A stretch of 64,000 nucleotides of DNA from Pseudomonas cremoricolorata (GTDB taxonomy: Bacteria; Pseudomonadota; Gammaproteobacteria; Pseudomonadales; Pseudomonadaceae), in assembly GCF_000759535.1 (NCBI RefSeq), contig NZ_CP009455.1, positions 4,712,001-4,776,000 of the forward strand, written 5' to 3'. Position 1 is the stretch's first letter. The number at the start of each line of letters is the position of its first letter. The notes under the pieces were generated by a model, which had not been told where the DNA came from, did not search any database, and saw only the letters and a program-made list of their open reading frames with translations. Of this stretch, positions 55,668 to 64,000 are shown piece after piece. The translations under genes were made by a program, and so were the position numbers.

Positions 55668-56726
55668 ATGAGCAAGCAACCCTCCCTGAGCTACAAAGAC
55701 GCCGGTGTAGACATCGACGCCGGCGAAGCACTGGTCGAACGCATCAAGGGCGTCGCCAAGCGCACCGCACGCCCTGAAGTCATGGGTGGCCTGGGCGGCT
55801 TCGGCGCCCTCTGCGAGATCCCGGCCGGTTACAAACAGCCGGTGCTGGTGTCCGGCACCGACGGCGTCGGCACCAAGCTGCGCCTGGCGCTGAACCTGAA
55901 CAAGCACGACAGCATCGGCCAGGACCTGGTCGCCATGTGCGTCAACGACCTGGTCGTGTGTGGCGCCGAGCCACTGTTCTTCCTCGACTACTACGCCACC
56001 GGCAAGCTCAACGTCGACGTCGCCGCCACCGTGGTCACCGGCATCGGCGCAGGCTGCGAGCTGGCTGGCTGCTCGCTGGTCGGCGGCGAAACCGCTGAAA
56101 TGCCCGGTATGTACGAAGGCGAAGACTACGACCTGGCCGGCTTCTGCGTCGGCGTGGTGGAAAAGGCCGAGATCATCGACGGCTCCAAGGTCGCCACTGG
56201 CGATGCGCTGATCGCCCTGCCGTCCTCCGGCCCGCACTCCAATGGCTACTCGCTGATCCGCAAGATCCTCGAAGTGTCGGCCACCGACATCGACAATACC
56301 CAGCTCGACGGCAAGCCGCTGGCCGACCTGCTGATGGCGCCGACGCGCATCTACGTCAAGCCGCTGCTCAAGCTGATCAAGGACACCGGCGCGGTCAAGG
56401 CCATGGCCCATATCACCGGCGGCGGTCTGCTCGACAACATCCCGCGGGTACTGCCGAAAAACGCCCAGGCGGTGGTCGATGTGGCCAGCTGGCAGCGCCC
56501 GGCGGTGTTCGACTTCCTCCAGGAAAAAGGCAACGTCGACGAACACGAAATGCACCGCGTGCTCAACTGCGGCGTGGGCATGGTCATCTGCGTGGCGCAG
56601 GACCAGGTCGAGCGTTCGCTGGCGGTGCTGCGTGATGCCGGCGAGCAGCCGTGGGTCATCGGCCGCATCGAACAGGCCGCAGAAGGTGCTGCACAGGTCG
56701 TGCTGAACAACGTCAAGGCACACTGA
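55668..56726 (+). CDS. purM: Phosphoribosylformylglycinamidine cyclo-ligase (AIR synthetase)
   Basis: Fifth step of purine synthesis: ATP-dependent closure of the imidazole ring to make AIR. The 352-residue protein starts [20 protein letters not shown] and has [36 protein letters not shown] and [16 protein letters not shown], all PurM signatures. The start has CTCCTAAAGG upstream. Its stop overlaps the purN start as TGATG, and the 285-bp leader contains a candidate -10 (GATAAAAT) near 55553. Confidence 0.96.
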   Translation: MSKQPSLSYKDAGVDIDAGEALVERIKGVAKRTARPEVMGGLGGFGALCEIPAGYKQPVLVSGTDGVGTKLRLALNLNKHDSIGQDLVAMCVNDLVVCGAEPLFFLDYYATGKLNVDVAATVVTGIGAGCELAGCSLVGGETAEMPGMYEGEDYDLAGFCVGVVEKAEIIDGSKVATGDALIALPSSGPHSNGYSLIRKILEVSATDIDNTQLDGKPLADLLMAPTRIYVKPLLKLIKDTGAVKAMAHITGGGLLDNIPRVLPKNAQAVVDVASWQRPAVFDFLQEKGNVDEHEMHRVLNCGVGMVICVAQDQVERSLAVLRDAGEQPWVIGRIEQAAEGAAQVVLNNVKAH

Positions 56727-57379
56727 TGCCGGGCGATACCTGTGATGTCGTGGTACTGCTGTCGGGTTCGGGCAGCAACCTGCAGGCGCTGATCGACAGC
56801 AGCGCCGCGCCAGGCAGCAAGGTGCGGGTGCGGGCGGTGATCGCCAACCGCGCCGATGCCTACGGCCTGCAACGGGCCGAAGCGGCCGGCATCGCCACGG
56901 CGGTGCTCGACCACAAAGGGTTCGATGGGCGCGATGCCTTCGACGCAGCGCTCATGGCGCTGATCGACGGCTTCGCGCCGCAGTTGGTGGTGCTGGCCGG
57001 CTTCATGCGCATCTTGAGTGGCGGCTTCGTTCGCCACTACCAGGGGCGCCTGCTCAACATTCACCCTTCCCTGCTGCCCCTGTACAAAGGCCTGCACACG
57101 CACCAGCGCGCCCTCGATGCCGGTGACGCTGAGCACGGCTGCAGCGTGCACTTCGTCACCGAGGAACTCGATGGCGGGCCTTTGGTCGTACAGGCAGTGA
57201 TTGCGGTTGAACCTGACGACACTGCGCAGAGCCTTGCCCAGCGCGTGCATCGCCAGGAACACCAGATCTACCCGCTGGCCGTGCGCTGGTTCGCTGAAGG
57301 ACGCTTGCGTCTCGGCGAAGAGGGTGCGTTACTCGATGGCCAGCCACTTCCGGCCAGCGGTCATTTGATTCGACCTTAG
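56726..57379 (+). CDS. purN: Phosphoribosylglycinamide formyltransferase 1
   Basis: Third step of purine synthesis, formyl transfer from 10-formyl-THF to GAR. The 217-residue protein has VVLLSGSGSNLQALID (phosphate-binding loop), VLAGFMRILSGGFVRHYQGRLLNIHPSLLPLYKGLHTH (Asn and His of the catalytic site) and GCSVHFVTEELDGGP with the catalytic Asp. The ATG overlaps the purM stop in TGATG, so it is coupled. DUF3108 follows on the same strand after 8 bp. Confidence 0.96.
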   Translation: MPGDTCDVVVLLSGSGSNLQALIDSSAAPGSKVRVRAVIANRADAYGLQRAEAAGIATAVLDHKGFDGRDAFDAALMALIDGFAPQLVVLAGFMRILSGGFVRHYQGRLLNIHPSLLPLYKGLHTHQRALDAGDAEHGCSVHFVTEELDGGPLVVQAVIAVEPDDTAQSLAQRVHRQEHQIYPLAVRWFAEGRLRLGEEGALLDGQPLPASGHLIRP

Positions 57380-57387
57380 GAGAACGT

Positions 57388-58098
57388 ATGCGTCGTGCCC
57401 TGTTCCTGGCTCTTGCCGTGCTCGCCCTGCCTTTGCAGGCCGCTGATCTGAAACCGTTCTCGGCCAGTTACACCGCCGACTGGAAGCAGCTGCCGATGAG
57501 CGGCACCGCCGAGCGCAGCCTGGCGAAGAATGCCAACGGCACCTGGGACCTGAACTTCAAGGCCTCCATGATGATCGCCAGCCTGACCGAGCAAAGCACC
57601 CTGCGCATGGAGAACGATACGCTGCAGCCGCAGACCTATCACTTCGAACGCGGCGGGCTGGGCAAGGCCAAGAAGGTCGACCTGAACTTCGACTGGAACG
57701 CCAAGAAAGTCACCGGTAGCGACCGTGGCGATGCCGTCAACCTGCCGCTCAACCGCGGCGTGCTCGATAAATCCTCGTACCAGTTGGCGTTGCAACACGA
57801 CGTTGCCGCCGGCAAGAAAAGCATGACCTATCAGGTGGTCGACGGTGACGAGATCGACACCTACGACTTCCGCGTGCTCGGCACTGAAAAAGTCGCGACC
57901 AAGACCGGTAACGTCGACGCGATCAAGGTCGAACGCGTGCGCGATCCGAGCCAGAGCAAGCGCATCACCGAGCTTTGGTTCGCCAAGAGCTGGGACTACC
58001 TGCTGGTGCAACTGCGTCAGGTCGAGACCGACGGCAAGGAGTACGTGATCGTCCTGCAGGACGGTTCGGTGGATGGCAAGCCGGTCAAAGGTAACTGA
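57388..58098 (+). CDS. DUF3108 domain-containing periplasmic protein
   Basis: A 236-residue exported protein with signal peptide (MRRALFLALAVLALPLQA). The mature part is a DUF3108 β-rich fold (FSASYTADWKQLPMSGTAERSL, LWFAKSWDYLLVQLRQVETDGKEYVI). It follows purN by 8 bp with AGGAGAACGT as its Shine-Dalgarno, so it is in the purine transcript. The function of the family is unknown. Confidence 0.9.
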   Translation: MRRALFLALAVLALPLQAADLKPFSASYTADWKQLPMSGTAERSLAKNANGTWDLNFKASMMIASLTEQSTLRMENDTLQPQTYHFERGGLGKAKKVDLNFDWNAKKVTGSDRGDAVNLPLNRGVLDKSSYQLALQHDVAAGKKSMTYQVVDGDEIDTYDFRVLGTEKVATKTGNVDAIKVERVRDPSQSKRITELWFAKSWDYLLVQLRQVETDGKEYVIVLQDGSVDGKPVKGN

Positions 58099-58104
58099 TC
58101 CAAT

Positions 58105-58129
58105 GCGGCTAACGTCCCCCGTTAGCCGC
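58105..58129. terminator. Bidirectional hairpin after DUF3108 / DTW gene
   Basis: Perfect 10-bp stem GCGGCTAACG / CGTTAGCCGC with loop TCCCC, in the 36-bp gap between the two convergent genes. There is no strong T-run on either side. Confidence 0.6.
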
Positions 58130-58134
58130 CCCCT

Positions 58135-58731
58135 TCAACACGGGTGATTACGCGCGAACGTCTGCGCGCCCATCGCCTCGATCTGCCCCTCGATCAACGC
58201 CTCGAAGGGCCTGAGCAGTTCATCGAACCTGCCCTGCCCCTCCAGCGCATTCAGCGCCTGCACCACCGCCTCTACCGTCGACAACGCCCCAGTCTGCGGC
58301 GCCTTGCGCACGCGATAGCGCGACTCGCTGACCTGCGCCAGTGTTACCCGCGGCAGTTCGGCCAGAGCCGGGTTCAGGTACAGCAACTTACGCGCTTTGC
58401 GCCAAGTGCCATCGGGGACCACCAGCAACAGCGGTTTGCCGCTCGATGCCATCGACGAATCCAACGCGCAGGCCTGCTCGCCAGGAAACAACAACACTGG
58501 GCGATAAGCGGGGTCGCTCAACCAACGCGACAGATCCTCGAACACCTCGCCCACCTCCAATTGGGCATTGGCAAGCCCGAGTGACGCCAGACGCGCGGTG
58601 TTCAGCGCATGGCCTGCCTCGCTGGCATGCTGCAGCAACAGTACACGCGTACGGCTCGGCAGATAGGGAATGAGTGCACAAAGGCAATGGCTGAGCGGGC
58701 GCTGACAGCGCCCGCAGCGGGGTCTGGACAT
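58135..58731 (-). CDS. DTW-domain protein (TapT-type tRNA aminocarboxypropyltransferase)
   Basis: Homologous to TapT (YfiP), which adds the aminocarboxypropyl group to tRNA U47 using SAM. The 198-residue protein begins MSRPRCGRCQRPLSHCLC, a Cys cluster of the family, and has LLVVPDGTWRKARKLLY, the DxTW signature. The ATG at 58731 is preferred over 58818, whose extension has no family match. Function is inferred from the family; no substrate evidence here. A REP element sits upstream. Confidence 0.85.
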   Translation of the reverse strand: MSRPRCGRCQRPLSHCLCALIPYLPSRTRVLLLQHASEAGHALNTARLASLGLANAQLEVGEVFEDLSRWLSDPAYRPVLLFPGEQACALDSSMASSGKPLLLVVPDGTWRKARKLLYLNPALAELPRVTLAQVSESRYRVRKAPQTGALSTVEAVVQALNALEGQGRFDELLRPFEALIEGQIEAMGAQTFARNHPC

Positions 58732-58830
58732 GGGCTTCTCCTTGGCCGGCGCAGTGTGCCACAGGCGGCGGGGGAAGCGTTGCTTGGGTGCAAAAGACGC
58801 ATGGAACGTGCCAGCCATTCGCTACAGGGG

Positions 58831-58860
58831 TTGTAGGAGCGGCTTTAGCCGCGAAAAGGG
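58831..58860 (+). repeat. REP element, P. putida type
   Basis: TTGTAGGAGCGGCTTTAGCCGCGAAAAGGG core, with a short palindrome GCGGCTTTAGCCGC and flank TTGTAGGAGCGG that is the start of the common Pseudomonas putida REP. A single element with no paired inverted partner is visible here. Confidence 0.8.
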
Positions 58861-58869
58861 CCTGAAGGC

Positions 58870-58900
58870 AAAAGGCCGACGCTCGTGATGAGCATCGGCC
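58870..58900 (-). terminator. Rho-independent terminator of the 42-aa ORF
   Basis: Reading leftward: stem GGCCGATGCTC, loop ATCAC, stem GAGCGTCGGCC (one mismatch or wobble pair), then TTTTG. It follows the small ORF's stop by 8 bp and precedes the REP element. Confidence 0.75.
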
Positions 58901-58908
58901 CTGTGCAG

Positions 58909-59037
58909 TCAACGACGCCGTGGCTGGCGTCTGCGCGAGTCATCGTCGCTGGGGATCGGCACCGGTTGCAACGGCGGCGGTATCAGGCCGAGCGCGACGG
59001 CCAGATCATGGAACCAGTTGTACATACGATCGTTCAT
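58909..59037 (-). CDS. Small 42-aa ORF, conserved-looking
   Basis: MNDRMYNWFHDLAVALGLIP, followed by a proline-rich stretch and an arginine-rich C-terminus (SDDDSRRRQPRRR). It has a strong Shine-Dalgarno (AAAGGGGGCAC just before the ATG at 59037) and its own terminator. The amphipathic N-terminus and basic tail look genuine, but no family is recognised from memory. It is easily missed because it is short. Confidence 0.65.
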   Translation of the reverse strand: MNDRMYNWFHDLAVALGLIPPPLQPVPIPSDDDSRRRQPRRR

Positions 59038-59232
59038 AGTGCCCCCTTTTACGGGTAAGCCTCACGGCAAATCCTTACTGCGATGCTTCGTACAGATCAT
59101 AGTTGTTACAGCTGTACCGTGCATGCGATTTATCTTACAGATGGAGGTAAGTTTGCCTTGGTTCAAGCCCAGCGGGCCAGTTCCGACGGTCGGTGAACTG
59201 TTTCGCCTTGTTGCAACCTGGCGTCTCGACAC

Positions 59233-60159
59233 CTAGCCCAGTACGCGACGCAATTGCCGCCTCACCCACGGCTCCGCGCTGACCAGCACCACCCCCGCCA
59301 GTACCAACAGCGCCCCCAGCACGAAGTTGGCAGTCAATCGCTCACCCAACAGCAGCACGCCGAAACTCACCCCGAACAACGGCGTGATGAACGAAAACAC
59401 CGCCAGGTTCGAGGCGAGGTATTTGCGCAGCAGCCAGAACCAGGTCAGGTAACTGACGAACGACACCACCACACCCTGAAACAGCACACTGCCCAGCGCC
59501 ATCGGCGTAAAGCGCACGTCCAGCACCTGACCGCTCAGGGTCGCGATCAGCAACAGGCCAATGAAGCCCACCAGCAGCTGATACAGCAGCGTCAGCGAGG
59601 CCGGCGCCTCAGACAGCCGCGAGCCACGCACCACCACCGTCGTCGCACCCCAGGCAAGGCCTGCGAGCAAGCCCAGAGCATCACCGAGCAGCATACGGGT
59701 GTCCAATTCAGCCCACGACACGCCGCCGGCGAACGCCGTGGCAATGCCGCCGAAGGCCAGCAGGATACCCAGCCACTGTAAGCGCCGCAGCCGTTCGCTG
59801 GGCAAGGTCAGGTGCAAACCGAGGGCAGTGAAGATGGGCGCGGTGTACAGAAACACCGACATGTGCGCGGCGCTGGTCAGCTTCAGGCCCTCGGCGATGA
59901 ACAAAAACTCCAGGCCGAACAGCCCGCCCGCCAACAGACCCGGGCGCCAGGTACACCCTAGCTGCATCCACTCCCGGCGCCAGCACACCAGCGCCGCTAC
60001 CAGCACAGCGGCAATGCCTGAACGCAGCGCCGCCTGCATCACCGGCGCGATGTCCACCGCTGCCCATTTGATCAACACTTGCTGGCTGCCCCAGATCAGG
60101 CACAGCAGCATCATCAGCTGGAAGGCGAAGGCATCGGGTTGCTGGCGAGTCGCGCTCAT
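59233..60159 (-). CDS. EamA/DMT family transporter
   Basis: A 308-residue drug/metabolite transporter with ten predicted helices in two EamA repeats (first repeat about 12-140, second about 160-295). Typical segments: MMLLCLIWGSQQVLIKWAAVDI, FLFIAEGLKLTSAAHMSVFLYTAPIFTALGL and FLYT-like SFITPLFGVSFGVLLLGERL. The export substrate is unknown. Its upstream side faces the 60264-60656 gene, which is transcribed in the same direction. Confidence 0.9.
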   Translation of the reverse strand: MSATRQQPDAFAFQLMMLLCLIWGSQQVLIKWAAVDIAPVMQAALRSGIAAVLVAALVCWRREWMQLGCTWRPGLLAGGLFGLEFLFIAEGLKLTSAAHMSVFLYTAPIFTALGLHLTLPSERLRRLQWLGILLAFGGIATAFAGGVSWAELDTRMLLGDALGLLAGLAWGATTVVVRGSRLSEAPASLTLLYQLLVGFIGLLLIATLSGQVLDVRFTPMALGSVLFQGVVVSFVSYLTWFWLLRKYLASNLAVFSFITPLFGVSFGVLLLGERLTANFVLGALLVLAGVVLVSAEPWVRRQLRRVLG

Positions 60160-60263
60160 GACCGACGCTGCTCAACGGAGTGATTCACGGGCAAACCCCT
60201 GTCGGTTGCGGTAAGCCCGCGATTATCAAGCGCTGAACATCGATGCGCCAGCGCTGGGCCAGG

Positions 60264-60656
60264 TCAGGCGATCTGCGCTTTGCTGGCCACGTCTGCGAAA
60301 GTTGCCTGATCCAGTGCATCGGGCTGCTCGTCGAGCACCTGGCGCGGGTGCTCAAAGCCCGGGATGCTGCTGTCGATCATGCTGATCAGCTGCGAGCCGC
60401 GGGCCGTGAGCACGAAGTTTTCGCCGTTGCCGCCCTCACTCTCGGGGCGACTTTCGATGAAGCCGCGATCGAGCAGCAGCTTTTCATACTCGCAGGCCCG
60501 AGTTTTCAGGCGATCGACGTCGCCCACCGGCTCGCCATTGGCGGCGAGCTCTGCCGCGTGCTGCTCGGCATAGGGTCGTGGCGTGAAATTCTGGTCTGCA
60601 CCGTTTTGCACTTCGTGAAGCAGGCGCTCGATCAAGTTCCAGTCATAAGTGGTCAT
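60264..60656 (-). CDS. Hypothetical protein, DUF2513-like winged-helix candidate
   Basis: A 130-residue soluble protein starting MTTYDWNLIERLLHEVQNGA. The segment LKTRACEYEKLLLDRGFIE…FVLTARGSQLISMID reads like a winged-helix region in which a wing follows an α-helix, similar to DUF2513 proteins. I am not certain of the family. The ATG at 60656 is chosen over an upstream frame from 60743. Adjacent 60657-60817 is a shared divergent promoter region. Confidence 0.65.
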   Translation of the reverse strand: MTTYDWNLIERLLHEVQNGADQNFTPRPYAEQHAAELAANGEPVGDVDRLKTRACEYEKLLLDRGFIESRPESEGGNGENFVLTARGSQLISMIDSSIPGFEHPRQVLDEQPDALDQATFADVASKAQIA

Positions 60657-60817
60657 GGCGTTGGCCTCGCAGGCTGCAGGGTGAGTACAGGTCTTGGGAC
60701 CGAAGCACGACGCTAGGTGTTCAGAAAGAACGCCGAGCGGCAACCCGGTCAGCTCGGCTGAACTTCATCGAGTCGCTCTGTTCCACCGCTTACATCGCCA
60801 CAACCTGAGGACGTGCC

Positions 60818-61090
60818 ATGAAACCCTTCGTGCAAGTGATCTGCGCTGCCAGCCTGCTGAGTGCCCTGCCAAGCTGGGCCTGCAGCCTGGAAGAAGCCAC
60901 CGCCAAACGCGAGCAACTCGCCGGGCTGGTCACCCAGCTCACCGACCAGGACCCGCAGAAGGCCAAGGAAATCAACGAAGAGCTGCAAGGCATGAAGCTC
61001 GACAGCGCCAGCAGCGATTTCTCAAGCCAGTGCCAGCTCATCGATAAACGCATGCAGGAATTGAAAACCGCAGAGAAAAAGGCCGGCTGA
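60818..61090 (+). CDS. Small periplasmic protein, unknown function
   Basis: A 90-residue exported protein. Signal peptide MKPFVQVICAASLLSALPSWA, mature part starts CSLEEATAKREQLAGLVTQL and is strongly charged and helical, with SSDFSSQCQLIDKRMQELKTAEKK near the end. There are two Cys in the mature part, possibly forming a disulfide. GAGGAC precedes the ATG. No family recognised. It converges with the helicase gene across a 14-bp-stem hairpin. Confidence 0.75.
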   Translation: MKPFVQVICAASLLSALPSWACSLEEATAKREQLAGLVTQLTDQDPQKAKEINEELQGMKLDSASSDFSSQCQLIDKRMQELKTAEKKAG

Positions 61091-61097
61091 GTCAGGC

Positions 61098-61130
61098 GCT
61101 GACGGTACAGGTCGAGCCTGTGCCGTCAGC
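61098..61130. terminator. Bidirectional hairpin between small ORF and helicase
   Basis: Stem GCTGACGGTACAGG / CCTGTGCCGTCAGC (one G:U pair) with loop TCGAG, in the 54-bp gap between convergent genes. There is no T-run on either side. Confidence 0.65.
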
Positions 61131-61144
61131 ATGACCGCGAGACG

Positions 61145-62470
<1,326 letters not shown>

Positions 62471-62608
62471 GGCGTAACCTCAGACAAGTAGCGGGAATTC
62501 GGCTGCATAGGGTAACGTTTTCCCCGGTCGGAGCCGAGTTTCTTTTGCTCCCCTTACCCGCGTGCCATCGCCGCACTCAATTTCGCTGCACAGGTTTTGC
62601 CAACGCTC

Positions 62609-63927
62609 ATGAATTTCCAACAAATGTGGACCGACGCTCTGGATGTCTGGGGCACCCTCGATCAACACCCAATGCTGCACGCTGCCCTCGGCCTTGCCGT
62701 GCTGCTGCTGGTGTCTTTCCTGCTCGGGCGCCTGGCGCGCTTCGTGGTGCTGCACGGCGCTCGCCTGCTGGCGCGCCAGCCAGCGCTGCGCTGGGTCGAC
62801 GACCTGCGCCACAACAAGGTGCTGCACCGCCTGGCGCAAACCGTGCCGTCGCTGGTCATCCAGTTCGGCCTGAAGTTGGTGCCGCAGCTCAGCCCCACCG
62901 CCCTGCACTTTCTCGACAACGTCGCCCTGGCCATCACGCTGCTGTTCCTGAGTCTGGCGCTGTCGTGCCTGCTCGACGCCCTGCTGGCCATCTACGCCCG
63001 CACCGAGCATGCCCGCACCCGCTCGATCAAAGGCTATGTGCAACTGGCGAAAATGGTGCTGTGGGTATTCGCCGTCATCATCATCGTCGCCACCCTGATC
63101 GACCGCTCGCCCTTGCTGCTGCTGTCGGGTCTGGGCGCCATGTCGGCGGTGCTGCTGTTGGTCTACAAAGACACCCTGCTGTCGTTCGTGGCTAGCGTAC
63201 AGCTCACCAGCAACGACATGCTCCACGTCGGCGACTGGATTGAAATGCCCCAAGTCGGCGCCGATGGTGATGTGGTCGATATCAGCCTGAACACGGTAAA
63301 AGTACAGAACTTCGACAAGACCATCGTCTCGATCCCCACCTGGCGCCTGATGAGCGAATCGTTCCGCAACTACCGTGGCATGCAGCAATCAGGCGGCAGG
63401 CGCATCAAGCGCAGCCTGTTCATCGACGTGTCCACCGTGCGTTTCCTCACCCCCGATGAAGAACAGCGCCTCGGCGCCGTGCGCCTGGTCGGCGAGTACC
63501 TGGCGACCAAGCGCAAGGAACTGCACGAGTGGAACGAGGCCCAGGGCCTGGGCGAAGAACTGGCTGCCAACCGCCGCAAACTCACCAACATCGGCACCTT
63601 CCGCGCCTACGCCCTGGCCTACCTGAACAACCACCCCGACATCCACCCCAACATGACCTGCATGGTCCGCCAGATGCAGACCACCGCCGAAGGCGTGCCG
63701 CTGGAACTCTACTGCTTCACCCGTACCACCGCCTGGGCCGACTACGAGCGGATTCAGGGGATATCTTCGATTACCTGCTGGCGGTGTTGCCGGAGTTTGG
63801 CTTAAGCCTCTACCAGCAGCCCAGTGGCAACGATATGCGGGTGGGGTTGGTGGGGCGTGGTGCACCGGCGGCGGAGCTTGAGACAGGGCCGGCGCAGCGC
63901 AGGCTAGAGCAGATGAGCGAGGCCTGA
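62609..63927 (+). pseudogene. MscS/YbdG-type mechanosensitive channel gene with a frameshift near the 3' end
   Basis: A large MscS-type membrane channel of the YbdG class. The frame from ATG 62609 runs 383 codons to ERIQG, then shifts, giving 16 wrong residues and a stop at 63805. The correct continuation GDIFDYLLAVLPEFGLSLYQ…RRLEQMSEA is in the +1 frame to 63927. Adding one G to the GGGG run at 63757-63760 restores a 439-residue protein. Helices are present in the N-terminal half; SNDMLHVGDWIEMPQ marks the MscS core. Error or real homopolymer deletion is undecided. Confidence 0.78.
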
Positions 63928-64000
63928 AGCGATTCGACGATGCCGGGCGTGGGTGGAAGAAACAGACTCAGCGCCCGGTTTCGATGACGGCAACACGTCG

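Noticed and set aside
59156..59236. 27-codon frame with GGAGGT upstream (starting TTG)
   Set aside because: No recognised similarity and it runs into the EamA 3' end; kept only as a note in the MocR finding.
60757..60785. GAACTT…TCTG resembling an AlgU promoter before the 60818 gene
   Set aside because: Spacer is about 11 bp, well short of the 16-17 bp required.
63968..64000. Possible 3' end of a minus-strand gene (…RRVAVIETGR stop)
   Set aside because: Only ten codons are visible, so no gene can be supported.

Overview
The window is a GC-rich chromosomal segment from a Pseudomonas, most likely the P. putida group. The evidence is gene content and order: ppk2/PAP–mnmC–NAGGN trio–csrA; actP–yjcH next to a CrbS-type kinase; a B12-late operon behind a cobalamin riboswitch; hda; purM–purN. 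There are also NAGGN osmolyte genes and a P. putida-type REP element. I saw no rRNA, tRNA, insertion sequence, prophage or CRISPR. Almost all the DNA is ordinary core genome. The least ordinary block is a fimbrial locus at about 15.4–25.7 kb.

Layout. 1–8.4 kb: polyphosphate:AMP phosphotransferase (partial), mnmC, the three-gene operon for the osmoprotectant N-acetylglutaminylglutamine amide, a YheU protein and a CsrA/Rsm regulator. 8.5–14.9 kb: 5-oxoprolinase pxpB-pxpC-pxpA with an MHS-type transporter, a VOC protein divergent from a LysR regulator, and an SDR enzyme. 15.2–25.7 kb: a small DUF3309 membrane protein, then a leftward cluster of CS1/Cbl-type (alternate chaperone-usher) pilin, usher, adhesin 1, chaperone, adhesin 2, a LuxR/BvgA-type response regulator and a BvgS-like kinase with two periplasmic Venus-flytrap domains. 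The pilin promoter and a gap inside the fimbrial operon both carry inverted heptads like known BvgA sites.

25.8–33.3 kb: actP and yjcH, divergent from a CrbS/MxtR-type kinase with a transporter-like sensor domain, then rmuC and a Sel1-like protein. 33.35–34.3 kb is a gene-poor stretch with one perfect and two degenerate DnaA boxes. 34.3–41.2 kb: two small unknown proteins, a FadL porin, a LysR regulator, a DUF2798 protein, a secreted glutathione peroxidase-like protein, an MFS transporter with a tiny coupled ORF, and a secreted GH5 glycosidase. 41.3–50.5 kb: ten overlapping cobalamin genes (cobO, cobB, bluB, cbiB, cobD, cobQ, cobU, cobT, cobC, cobS) behind a cobalamin riboswitch.

50.6–64 kb: a sorbosone-dehydrogenase-like lipoprotein, two NlpC/P60 lipoproteins, hda, a DUF2066 gene broken by an in-frame TAG, purM-purN, a DUF3108 protein, a DTW-domain tRNA-modifying enzyme, a 42-aa conserved-looking ORF, an EamA exporter, a DEAD-box helicase and a YbdG/MscS-type channel gene with a one-base frameshift near its 3' end. 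The two broken genes are about 9 kb apart; either could be a real mutation or a base-call error.

No wholly new system is evident. The best candidates for something undescribed are the fimbrial locus wired to its own BvgAS-like pair with recognisable operators (including an internal one that may split the operon), the DnaA-box cluster in the 0.96-kb gene-poor stretch, and two orphan plus-strand terminators upstream of the MHS transporter.
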